A stretch of 64,000 bases of DNA from Staphylococcus sp. IVB6181 (GCF_025561445.1 NZ_CP095096.1:1901822-1965821), one strand, 5' to 3'. Shown: positions 11,375-18,694, numbered from the stretch's first letter. The notes: generated from the sequence alone by a model not told the origin. A program made the numbers and translations.

Positions 11375-11403
11375 ATTCTCCTAGCGCACTATCGTTTGCT
11401 TGA

Positions 11404-11450
11404 TCTGGTAAAAAAAGTGGTGCGCTACGCACACTACTTCTTTTACCAGA
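11404..11450. repeat. Near-perfect 47-bp palindrome downstream of the transposase
   Basis: The arms TCTGGTAAAA...AGTGGTGCG and CGCACACTAC...TTTTACCAGA meet at a CTA centre. The palindrome lies just after the OrfB stop codon. It could end the IS transcript or bind transposase; no clear U-tract decides between them. Confidence 0.75.
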
Positions 11451-11477
11451 TTATTTAGGGTAGACATTAGTTAGAAG

Positions 11478-12266
11478 TTAAGCAATTAATCTTTCCATTT
11501 CCAAAGTAATTCTCTCATTGTTGTAAAAATCAATGTATTCTTTAAACTGCGAGCGTGCAGTTTTTATATCCTTGAATTTATAATGTCTATTACCGCGATA
11601 AATTTCTGATTTCATTATTCCCCAAAATGATTCCATTGGACTATTATCTATGCATCGTCCGACTCGTGACATGCTTTGAATAACACCTTGCTCATCGAGC
11701 AAGAATTTAAAATGTTTGCTTGTATATTGAAAACCTCTGTCGCTATGTAGTATTAAGCCGCTTATATTTTTCACTTTCTTTAACGCTTTATTGAAAGTAT
11801 TAAAAACCAGCTGATTGTTATTTGAATAACTTATATCATAGCTTACAATTTTACCTGTTCCGAGATCTCTGATAGCGCTTAAATAAAATTTCCTTCCATT
11901 TTCTAAAATAAGTTCTGTCACATCTGTTACCCATTTTTTGTTAGCTTCCGTTTCACTAAATTCTCTATCTAATAAATTCTCTGCAGTAATAGTAGGTGTT
12001 GAGGGTCTATATCTTTTTCTTGCAGCACGTATGCAAGATTTTAGACCTAATTTTTTCATTAAACGATATACTCGTTTACGACTTACTTTTTTATCCAGTC
12101 TTAAACAGATATATATACGAATACGACGATAACCATATATACCGTTGTATTTATTGAAAATCCACAAGATTTCTTTCATTAATATTTCATCTTCAATTTC
12201 ACGCTGTGTTTTAAATTCTCTTCTCTTTCTCCACTTATAATAACTGGCTCTAGAAATTCCAACCAC
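11478..12266 (-). CDS. IS3-family transposase OrfB (DDE integrase core)
   Basis: The protein is the catalytic part of an IS3-type transposase. A helix-turn-helix-like N-terminus (GISRASYYKW) leads to an HTH_21 region (YGYRRIRIYI) and the rve core with the catalytic triad: Asp in WVTDVTEL, Asp in LHSDRGFQYTS and Glu in DNSPMESFWG. The listed start is a GTG at 12266; in this family OrfB is normally made by -1 frameshifting from OrfA. Upstream of the GTG the homologous sequence continues in another frame (IVEYLV), so a single-base loss near 12300 probably breaks the link to OrfA. The C-terminus ends soon after YNNERI, shorter than usual. Confidence 0.88.
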   Translation of the reverse strand: MVGISRASYYKWRKRREFKTQREIEDEILMKEILWIFNKYNGIYGYRRIRIYICLRLDKKVSRKRVYRLMKKLGLKSCIRAARKRYRPSTPTITAENLLDREFSETEANKKWVTDVTELILENGRKFYLSAIRDLGTGKIVSYDISYSNNNQLVFNTFNKALKKVKNISGLILHSDRGFQYTSKHFKFLLDEQGVIQSMSRVGRCIDNSPMESFWGIMKSEIYRGNRHYKFKDIKTARSQFKEYIDFYNNERITLEMERLIA

Positions 12267-12324
12267 CTTACATAACAGAGTTATTGGATATTCATTTTTT
12301 AAGTCTCTATTACAAGGTACTCAA

Positions 12325-13029
12325 CTATTTGTCTAAACGGCGATTGATCAGCTCTCTTTCTTTCTCCTTCAACTTTTTTAAAATCTTGTTTTCCATTTCT
12401 AAGTATTTGATTCTTTCTTCAAGAGCTTTTGTTTTAGCTAATGCTTGTTCTTCATCAGTCATTGTCTGAGTTGGCTTACCTTTACCTCTTCCGTCTACAA
12501 GACCGGCACTTCCAAATTGTTCATATTTTTTAACCCAACTATATACTTGGCCATAATTAACATTATATTTTAAAGCTGTTTTCTTATAATCTTTTTCTGA
12601 CTCAATACATGCTTCTACTATTTCTACACGTTCTTCGAACGTTGTTTTTCTCGCTTTCATTGAATACACCCCTAGTAATGGAGAATATGAAACATTCTCT
12701 TTTCCTAAAGTATATCGTTTTATCCAATCCCTAACAGTAGAATATGCTGGAATATTATATTTTATTGCTAAATCAACAGCAGAAACACCTTCAGTTAAGT
12801 ATTCCTGAACAATTGTTTCTTTAAATGCTTTACTATAAGTATTATTGCTTTTCTTTGGTAATAGTACCTCAACGCCATGTACTTTATATTGGTGATATTT
12901 AAACATCACCTGTTTACGATTTAATTCTATACCACTCTTTTCTATAGCTTCATTACAACTATAACCTTCATCTATTAAACTAAATGTTAAGAGAAATAAT
13001 TTAATGTCACTTTCGAGATATTTAGACAT
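12325..13029 (-). CDS. IS3-family transposase OrfA (helix-turn-helix protein)
   Basis: OrfA is the DNA-binding and regulatory component of IS3-family transposition. The 234 residues contain at least two helix-turn-helix repeats (SAVDLAIKYNIPAYSTVRDWIKRY and YKKTALKYNVNYGQVYSWVKKY) and a C-terminal leucine-zipper-like coiled coil (LEERIKYLEMENKILKKLKEKE) that normally contacts OrfB. The ATG at 13029 is preferred because GGGGAG lies 7 bases upstream. That ribosome site is one arm of a hairpin formed with the outer IS end. Confidence 0.87.
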   Translation of the reverse strand: MSKYLESDIKLFLLTFSLIDEGYSCNEAIEKSGIELNRKQVMFKYHQYKVHGVEVLLPKKSNNTYSKAFKETIVQEYLTEGVSAVDLAIKYNIPAYSTVRDWIKRYTLGKENVSYSPLLGVYSMKARKTTFEERVEIVEACIESEKDYKKTALKYNVNYGQVYSWVKKYEQFGSAGLVDGRGKGKPTQTMTDEEQALAKTKALEERIKYLEMENKILKKLKEKERELINRRLDK

Positions 13030-13033
13030 AAGA

Positions 13034-13083
13034 ATGCTCCCCATATAGTTTTGTTTTTTTAGTGTCTACTATAGGGGGAGCAT
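13034..13083 (-). promoter_or_regulatory. IS-end hairpin sequestering the OrfA ribosome binding site
   Basis: ATGCTCCCCATATAG (13034-13048) and CTATAGGGGGAGCAT (13069-13083) pair over 14 of 15 positions with a 20-base loop. In RNA reading into the IS from the host gene, the first arm is the terminal repeat and the second contains the OrfA Shine-Dalgarno (GGGGAG). This is the layout known from IS10 and IS200, where read-through RNA cannot be translated. RNA started inside the IS would lack the first arm. Confidence 0.75.
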
Positions 13084-13467
13084 ATCACTTCTTCTTTCGT
13101 CAGCTTATTTTCTTGAAATGCTTCCCAATGTGCTTGATTCACTTCTTTGAATAACGACAGATTTTTCGGCGTCGGATCTAACTTATATTGCTGCGCAAGG
13201 TATTCAAACGCACGATCTTCAGCATCATGAAAATCCACGATTGTATCATCAAAATCTAATAATATCGTTTCATACTTCACAACTTCACCCCCATTATTCC
13301 TCATGGTAGTTGAATTTTTAACAACTTGCAATAGCATCCCGATTTTATATTCTTAACCACACCATGAATGCATCTAACAATAAATTGCGAAACTATAATT
13401 TGTCATATATAATCAAAATAATAAACAAAGATAAACAACCTATTATTAGGGATTGGGGGATACAAAT

Positions 13468-14361
13468 ATGACCTTGCACGCTTCTGCTTTTTTAGCCCTA
13501 TGGCTGCTTTTCACACTTATCTTTATCATCTTTTTATTCTTGACTTTGAATGCACTGGGAAATCAAAACAAATACAAATTCAAACTGACAGTTGCACTCA
13601 CTGCGTTAATTCTAGGGCTAGTGAGTTTCGTTGGAATCTTCACTGATCAGTCACTCTATCAAAACACTAAGAACAATCTATCAATTAAAGACAAACTGCC
13701 CTTCCTCAACAACAAAGACAAATCAAAACCATCATCTGATTCAACTGTAGTACTGGATTCAAAAAGAGAATTCACACACGATGAAATTGAAGCTAAAGGA
13801 TACGAAAGCGTGTACGCCTACTTTCCTTTGAAATTCAAACCCACTACCGCTTCAGGCAAATCTAAATGAAGCGACGCTGAAAAACTAACGGTCGGCAAAG
13901 ATATTAAACCGGGCTATTATCGTATTTCAGTCGAAGGCGACCCACCTTATGGTACCATCGAGATCTTTAACCCATTTGGCGAAGTTGCTGAATTTGCACA
14001 TTTAACTAAATCTGAAACACCTAAATCATTAACCACATACTTAGTTAAAGGACATACACTTAAACTTAATTCTGCAAAGAAAAAGTATAAAACGACATAT
14101 TCCATCGCTCCAGAAAAGCACATCATGCGCAATACACTAACCGCAGGTACTTATATTGTCGGTACGGATGTAAAACCTGAGCGTTATCAGATCGCATCAG
14201 AAAAAAGTGGAAACTTCATCGTACAAATGCAAAAGAAGCGACGCTTTGAACTTAAGTATAATGAACTTTTAGAACAAGATTTCACTAAATCAGTTACATT
14301 AGGCAATGGAGATATGGTTTACATTAAAGGGGAAGCAACTGTTAAGTTAACACGTCAATAA
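13468..14361 (+). pseudogene. Membrane-anchored repeat protein, interrupted by one TGA codon
   Basis: The first 133 residues (ATG at 13468, GGGGGA upstream) form two hydrophobic segments and a linker, then hit TGA at 13867-13869. The same frame continues without another stop to TAA at 14359, giving TVGKDIKPGYYRIS and IVGTDVKPERYQIA repeat modules. The whole frame aligns end to end with the intact paralogue at 14815-15759, in which the stop lies in a poorly conserved linker. A single base change (for example GGA to TGA) therefore explains the break. The function of the family is unknown; the topology suggests a surface-exposed beta-rich domain on a double membrane anchor. Confidence 0.85.
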
Positions 14362-14492
14362 GTTGTTTGTCTATTGTTTATCACTGGCGTATAATTAATA
14401 TCGTATGTATTTAATTATCTTTTGTATTAACTATTCAATAAAGGGTATTAATAGTAATAAGAGATGTATTATAAATAAGGGAGTTGAAACAT

Positions 14493-14672
14493 ATGAACCC
14501 ACGTTTAGAGCGCGCATATCAACAATATATTGAAAAGTTCGGTGAAAAACCGCCGAAACCTTACTTAAGTACATTAAGTAATTATGAAAAAGAAGAAATT
14601 CTATTACAACGCATCAGAAACAACACACCATTCTCAGAAAGTAAATATTACCGCAAATTGAACGTACAATAA
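14493..14672 (+). CDS. Small conserved-looking protein of unknown function (59 aa)
   Basis: A 59-residue charged soluble protein starting MNPRLERAYQQYIEKF, with a Pro-rich turn (EKPPKPYL) and a helical second half (SNYEKEEILLQRIRNN). I do not recognise the family. The start is supported by AAGGGAGTTG 8 bases upstream, and a clear terminator follows, so it is probably a real monocistronic gene. It separates the two paralogous membrane-protein genes, so the duplication is not strictly head-to-tail. Confidence 0.7.
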   Translation: MNPRLERAYQQYIEKFGEKPPKPYLSTLSNYEKEEILLQRIRNNTPFSESKYYRKLNVQ

Positions 14673-14687
14673 GCTTTGATGATTGTC

Positions 14688-14717
14688 AGACGTACCCTAG
14701 CAGGTGCGTCTTTTTTA
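14688..14717 (+). terminator. Intrinsic terminator after the 59-aa gene
   Basis: The stem AGACGTACC / GGTGCGTCT (one G-T type mismatch) is followed by TTTTTT on the plus strand. Confidence 0.85.
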
Positions 14718-14814
14718 TATTTAATTGCTCCTTTTTGTCATCTTTCATATAATATGTTTAACTACACTTAATTTTAAATTTGCTTCATAAACAAACAAAA
14801 AAGGAGCGAGATCT

Positions 14815-15759
14815 ATGATGTTATCCCCTATGAAATTCTTATTGTTATGGATTTTATTTTCTTTGCTATTTATCATTTTCACCTTTTTAACTTTAAGTGC
14901 TCTTGGTAATCAAACACGCTTTAAATTAAGATTGTCTATAGCAACATTTTCTTTCTTGTTAGGTCTTATATGTTTCTTCGGCATTTTCACAGACAATTCC
15001 ATCAAAACAGACTGGAAACGTATAGGGAGTTTCAAGCCTTCTATTTCCGTCAAAGAAACTTTAAACAACTTCTTTGACGGAAAAGATACAACACCAAAAA
15101 CGACGAAAAATGATTCAGACACACCGCCTGCTCCACCAAAAAACGACTCTAATACTCAACAAAAAAATAGTGGAAATTATATCTCCAAAGGCAGACACTA
15201 TCCTGTAGGTTATAATCCGACTGCTGATAAAGGACACAAAACAACGAAAGGTTCCGGCATCTATACAGTTGGAAAAGATATTCAACCTGGCTATTACAAA
15301 ATATCAATTAAAGAAAAAGAAATAGGAACAATCATGCTGGAAAATGAAAACGGCAGGTCTAATCTCTCTTCGATGTTGGATGGTTATCAAAAATCCAATA
15401 ACAACTCTATCAACCTGCATCTAGCAAAAGATCAAAAGCTTATTATAAAAAGAACAGATCAAGTATCACTTGAACCCATACCTGTTAAAACTACAACAAC
15501 TTTAAAACAGGGATTATATATTGTAGATGCCGACATCAAACCAGGTCGCTATATCGCAAAACAAACAAGCAAAGATTCAACCAATAACCTTACACTTTAT
15601 AATGATAACTACAGACTTAAAACTAATGAAATTCTGACTAATAGAAAAATGAAATCCAGTAAATCAGTCAAACCAAAACCTCAAACTGCAATAGATATCA
15701 AAAAGAACGACATTATCACAATCTATGGCAAAGGTACAACACAATTGGAACCGCAATAA
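14815..15759 (+). CDS. Membrane-anchored protein with paired VGxDIxPGxY modules
   Basis: The 314-residue protein starts at an ATG behind AAAGGAGCG. Two hydrophobic segments (about 6-29 and 39-60) are followed by a Lys/Asp/Thr/Pro-rich linker (about 80-140). The C-terminal half carries two related modules: YTVGKDIQPGYYKIS near residue 155 and YIVDADIKPGRYIA near residue 238, each beginning with a G-I/L-Y strand. Such modules look like small beta-sandwich domains and occur in many secreted Gram-positive proteins of unknown role. It is the intact partner of the broken paralogue at 13468-14361. I do not recognise a specific function. Confidence 0.85.
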   Translation: MMLSPMKFLLLWILFSLLFIIFTFLTLSALGNQTRFKLRLSIATFSFLLGLICFFGIFTDNSIKTDWKRIGSFKPSISVKETLNNFFDGKDTTPKTTKNDSDTPPAPPKNDSNTQQKNSGNYISKGRHYPVGYNPTADKGHKTTKGSGIYTVGKDIQPGYYKISIKEKEIGTIMLENENGRSNLSSMLDGYQKSNNNSINLHLAKDQKLIIKRTDQVSLEPIPVKTTTTLKQGLYIVDADIKPGRYIAKQTSKDSTNNLTLYNDNYRLKTNEILTNRKMKSSKSVKPKPQTAIDIKKNDIITIYGKGTTQLEPQ

Positions 15760-15767
15760 CCTGAAAA

Positions 15768-15807
15768 AGAGAAAAAGGCGAGGAACAAAAAATGTTCACT
15801 CGCCTTT
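15768..15807. terminator. Bidirectional terminator between the repeat protein and PSM-beta
   Basis: The stem AAAGGCGAG.GAACA / TGTTC.CTCGCCTTT is followed on the minus strand by a T-rich tract (TTTTTCTCTTTTT). The shared hairpin ends both converging genes. Confidence 0.88.
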
Positions 15808-15835
15808 AATAATATTGTGAACTATTCATTATCAA

Positions 15836-15970
15836 TTAGAATCCGAATAATTTGCTTACGATGCTTGCACCGTTAGTGATGATGTCAACGATGTTTGATC
15901 CTAAGTTTAAGTTGTCACCGCTTTGAGCAGCGTCGATTGTACCTTGAATAGCTTTGAATAAACCTTCCAT
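15836..15970 (-). CDS. Beta-type phenol-soluble modulin
   Basis: A 44-residue amphipathic peptide (MEGLFKAIQGTIDAAQSGDN at its N-terminus, ending IVSKLFGF). Length, the MEGLF/LFNAIK-like start, the GSNIVDII-NGASIVSK core and the lack of a signal peptide are typical of PSM-beta peptides, which staphylococci export through the Pmt ABC transporter as surfactants. The ATG at 15970 lies behind GGGGTGA. Most staphylococci have two or more tandem copies; only one is seen here. The position between the accessory region and the dcw cluster matches the psm-beta locus of S. aureus. Agr control is expected for the family but no site was identified. Confidence 0.93.
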   Translation of the reverse strand: MEGLFKAIQGTIDAAQSGDNLNLGSNIVDIITNGASIVSKLFGF

Positions 15971-16284
15971 GATTGTCACCCCTATAAGTAGAATAGTTAA
16001 GGTTAATGTATGTACTAACCTTCGATACATACACTATACAATGATTCTTAATTGAATTGGACAAAATTCCTCAACTCGCCATCTTTGATTCATCCTCGTG
16101 GATTTCTATCAAAACAATTACAGTTAGGCATTCCAAACTGTCCCCCAACCTCTAAAATATGATATAATTGCCATGATAAGTGCAATTCATCTACTAAAGT
16201 GAAAAATCTTATCGAAATTTATAAAGAATGGTATTGATTTAAATACATTAATTAGATATAATTATTCTTGTGTTAAAAAATCAT

Positions 16285-16358
16285 GTCCTGGTAGCTCAGC
16301 TGGATAGAGCAATGGCCTTCTAAGCCATCGGTCGGGGGTTCGAATCCCTCCCAGGACG
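16285..16358 (+). tRNA. tRNA-Arg (anticodon TCT)
   Basis: A complete cloverleaf is visible: acceptor GTCCTGG / CCAGGAC with discriminator G, a D-arm (AGCTCAGCTGGATAGAGCA), an anticodon arm with loop CTTCTAA (anticodon TCT, reading AGA/AGG), and a T-arm with GGTTCGAATCC. No CCA is encoded. The 3' end is a common integration site for staphylococcal phages and islands. Confidence 0.98.
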
Positions 16359-16369
16359 TAAATTGCTTA

Positions 16370-16416
16370 TACCCCGTTAGTCTCCGTTAACCTAAACGTT
16401 GATTTAACGGGGTATT
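16370..16416 (+). terminator. Hairpin terminator-like element behind tRNA-Arg
   Basis: TACCCCGTTA and TAACGGGGTA form a perfect 10-bp stem around a 25-base loop that itself contains a second GTTAA/TTAAC-type element. Only a weak T-tract follows (TTGTTG). It lies 12 bp after the tRNA and may end its transcript. Confidence 0.6.
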
Positions 16417-16417
16417 G

Positions 16418-16492
16418 TTGTCTTTGGTTGTCTTTGGCTGTCATTCGTTTTCAATTGTAAAATATTTTTACTGCACCAAAACTGCACCAAAA
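16418..16492 (+). repeat. Tandem short repeats behind tRNA-Arg (integrase arm-like)
   Basis: TTGTCTTTGG occurs twice without a gap (16418-16427, 16428-16437), followed by a third partial copy. CTGCACCAAAA then occurs twice in tandem (16471-16481, 16482-16492). Short tandem repeats at this position relative to a tRNA 3' end resemble arm-type sites of tyrosine recombinases left by an integrated element. No integrase gene remains next to them. Confidence 0.55.
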
Positions 16493-16520
16493 AGCCCGCC
16501 TGCTTAAATAGGCGAGCCTT
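16490..16520 (-). terminator. Terminator of the damaged minus-strand gene at 16534-17730
   Basis: On the minus strand, GCTCGCCT / AGGCGGGC with an ATTTAAGC loop is followed by TTTTT. It lies 14 bp beyond the last stop codon of the broken gene. Confidence 0.8.
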
Positions 16521-16533
16521 TAATAAACAAAAA

Positions 16534-17730
16534 TTACTCGTGATTTATTAAACCCTTTAATATATATTCAATCTTTTGTTCATCTAAAAACCTTTGCGTA
16601 GTCTCTCTGATTATTAGAATAGCGCTAGCATTAGAAGGAACTTTATAAATTCTATTTGCATTTTGTTTTAATGTATTATCAATATTCCCTTTATATATCT
16701 TATTTGTATTGTTATCCGTTAGACCAAACGAATTATTTTTTGGTATCAATTATATATATATTAACATTTTCGAGAGTTATTTTAGATTCGGAGACTTCAT
16801 CTTTCCTATTTATACTCAAAAACTTTTGAGCACTATCAGAAGTAATTTGACTAACCTCTATAATTTCATCATTTTGTCTAAAATTGTAATACACTGTGCT
16901 CATTTCAATACTATTAAGCTCTAGTATTTCCAATAATGACAGCAATTCTTTTTTTCTTTCTTTCCATAGAGATTAAGAAAGTTTTGAGGAACATCCTTCG
17001 AATTTGTCACAAACTTTAGTATATCCATAAATCTATTGATAACTTCATCATTTTCTCCAATTCGGTTATCTTTATCAATATTTAATGAGATTCCAAAACT
17101 ACTTTGAAATGGATAATTAACACTTAAACTGAACTTTTGTTTAGTTATTTCATTAAAAATATGCCCCGCTTTTTCCATAAGTTTTCCAATGCTTTCAATT
17201 GTATACTTATTGGTTTCATTATTAAAAGCAATCAGCATTCCTTCTTCATGTTTTTCAGTATAATTTTGAATTTGCTTTTTTATACCAGGTTTGTCATTTA
17301 GAAACTGCTCAACCTTTTCTCTTCCTGTTTTCAGTTCATTTTTAATGTCCCCATAATCAATTATAGAAAACTCATCATTTTCTACAGTTAAATATAAATT
17401 ATGATCAGGCAACATTTTTTCATATTCTACATCGAGTTTAACGGTAGTTATTTATTTGAAATCATATGGCGATCCTTCTGTAATAAATGATTTTCTAACA
17501 TTGTTCGCAAAAACTTCGCGAATTTCTATTTCACCATTTATCAATAACTTGTATGTGTTTTGATTTACAATAACATTGAGAAAAAAATCAGTTTCAGTAT
17601 TTTCATCATAATGTGCAAATACAGATACAACTACCTTCTCTTTTTTACTAATAGCGGCTTTATAGGAAAAGAAAATCGGATAGAAAAGTTCATCAAAAAT
17701 ATGAAGGATTTCAATTTTTTCAATCTCCAT
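16534..17730 (-). pseudogene. Unrecognised ~398-residue protein, broken by three lesions
   Basis: An ATG at 17730 behind AGGAGGG opens a frame starting MEIEKIEILHIFDELFYPIF. It meets an in-frame TAA at 17452-17454 but continues in the same frame (ITTVKLDVEYEKMLPDHN...) to about 16955. There a T7 run (A7 on the coding strand) shifts the frame: adding one A gives KKELLSLLEILELNSIEM. A second homopolymer at 16736-16741 shifts it again; one A fewer gives DTKNNSFGLTDNN and runs to the final stop at 16534. The reconstructed protein is soluble, with no motif I recognise. The family resembles two-part hypothetical genes found in accessory regions, but no function is claimed. The two homopolymer lesions could be sequencing errors; the TAA is harder to explain that way. 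Confidence 0.75.
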
Positions 17731-18163
17731 TATTTTCCCTCCTAATCTCATCTACTGCACAAACATATTTATATTGAATATTATCATTACCAAAATGCCA
17801 GTATGTATGGTGATTTTTATATCTGTTGGATGGTGTACTCAAAATCTTACTGGAAGAACTACCTTGAAATTCGAAAACATATCTCCATTTTTCAGGCGTT
17901 CCTTTAGATATTTTACTTTTTACACCAATCATATCAGCAATGAATTTGTAATCTAAATATACTGAATGACCAAACATTCTACACCTTTGATCATCATTAT
18001 CAGGATCTTTTTTTCCTTTATTAATCATTGGTTCTAAATACTTAGAAGGTGCTGTATCTCTATCATTAAACTTATACATTGTTAAATTTTCAGCATCATT
18101 TGCTTCTAAAGGTGGACACGTAAACAAGTTTTCATCTGGAAATTCACTTTGATTTTCAAACAT
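17720..18163 (-). CDS. Unrecognised soluble protein upstream of the damaged gene
   Basis: This frame overlaps the start of the damaged downstream gene by 11 bp, so the two form an operon. The chosen start (MFENQSEFPDENLF, 147 residues) has a weak GTGGG 7 bases upstream; a start at 18193 would add ten hydrophobic residues without a ribosome site. The protein is hydrophilic, with CPPLEAN near the N-terminus, a YLEPMINKGKKDPDNDDQRCRMFGH segment and a C-terminal YWHFGNDNIQYKYVCAVDEIRR. I do not recognise the family. The AT-rich codon use resembles its neighbours and differs from the housekeeping genes, which suggests acquisition by transfer. Confidence 0.65.
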   Translation of the reverse strand: MFENQSEFPDENLFTCPPLEANDAENLTMYKFNDRDTAPSKYLEPMINKGKKDPDNDDQRCRMFGHSVYLDYKFIADMIGVKSKISKGTPEKWRYVFEFQGSSSSKILSTPSNRYKNHHTYWHFGNDNIQYKYVCAVDEIRRENNGD

Positions 18164-18332
18164 AATCATACCCACAATAACTATTTTAATCATAAACCAC
18201 TGGTTTTATAATAATATTAATCTCCCACACCTCAAAAAGATAGACCGAACTTAATACGAACATGAAATAAAATCACTCTCTTGCAATGTGGTGAACCTAA
18301 ATAGTTGAACTTTTATGGTTAAATTAATTTTT

Positions 18333-18429
18333 CTAAACAAGATTTCTTTTTTCTACAGGAGTTTTATCTTTTAAATTTCCTTTTCTACTTCACTATCTTT
18401 TTGGTATTAATCAAAATTATATATTTGAA
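18333..18429 (-). pseudogene. Relic of an IS3-family transposase C-terminus
   Basis: Reading the minus strand from 18429 gives FKYIILINTKKIVK, then after a one-base shift KGNLKDKTPVEKRNLV and a stop at 18333. This matches the usual end of IS150-group OrfB (FKEYIDFYNNERI...LKxxTPVExRN), which the complete IS at 11.3-13.1 kb also carries up to YNNERI. No other part of the element was recognised. It is too short to be certain, but the order and spacing of both motifs make chance unlikely. Confidence 0.5.
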
Positions 18430-18694
18430 AAGAAAAAAGTTTATACGCTTTTCAACAGCTTATATTTACCTATTCCATATTGATATAGTAAACCTCGAAA
18501 ACATCACATAAAGCTATGATATATAATACTCTATGCTACACTAGTGTTTCCATAGATTGAAAAGTATATAATATACTGATTACTACAAAATAACACTGTT
18601 TTTAATTTTTATTTATATCGTTTAATTGTTGCATATGCAAAAATTATATGGTACTTTTCAATAAGAATTGGTAGAAGAAGGGAGTGCTAAATAA
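18430..18694. other. AT-rich gap without a gene
   Basis: No convincing reading frame on either strand. A TATAAT at 18567-18572 could be the -10 of the membrane-protein gene that begins at 18695, about 120 bp downstream; no clear -35 was seen. Confidence 0.4.

Larger units (their letters stand above)
11255..13087 (-). mobile_element. IS3-family (IS150-like) insertion sequence, 1833 bp
   Basis: The ends were located from the host gene. Both termini begin TGA..TGCTCCC and share an imperfect terminal inverted repeat with AGTAGACA and AAAAAAAC blocks inside; the terminal dinucleotides are TG...CA as in the IS3 family. The flanks carry a 3-bp direct repeat (CTT on the plus strand, 11252-11254 and 13088-13090). 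The element encodes an OrfA with helix-turn-helix domains and an OrfB with a DDE integrase core, in the usual overlapping order on the minus strand. At 1833 bp it is longer than most IS150-group members. The extra length lies beyond OrfB, where two hairpins occur. Confidence 0.92.
10761..13280 (-). pseudogene. HAD family hydrolase (YjjG-like), split by an IS3-family element
   Basis: The gene would encode a HAD-superfamily phosphatase. The 5' part (13280 down to 13088) starts at a GTG behind GGGGGTGAA and reads KYETILLDFDDTIVDF, with the catalytic Asp motif I (DFDDT). The 3' part (11254 down to 10761) resumes at LTERFINYFKRFGMEV, includes a motif II region (YIVKNG) and motif IV (IIGDSLTSD). 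Between them is a complete insertion sequence flanked by a 3-bp AAG duplication. Removing it with one AAG restores KLTKEEVLTERF in frame, so the interruption is recent enough to leave both halves otherwise intact. The gene is almost certainly inactive. Confidence 0.93.

Noticed and set aside
12325..13029. OrfA taken as a stand-alone host regulator
   Set aside because: It lies between exact IS ends, directly before a DDE transposase, and has the OrfA coiled-coil end, so it belongs to the IS.
13437..13470. Start codon TTG at 13453 for the first membrane-repeat gene
   Set aside because: It overlaps the ribosome site (GGGGGA); the ATG at 13468 lies at the proper distance and matches the paralogue's start.
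16534..18429. Interpretation of this stretch as a CRISPR or prophage structural region
   Set aside because: No regular repeat-spacer pattern and no phage structural or replication motifs were found; only unknown proteins and a transposase relic.
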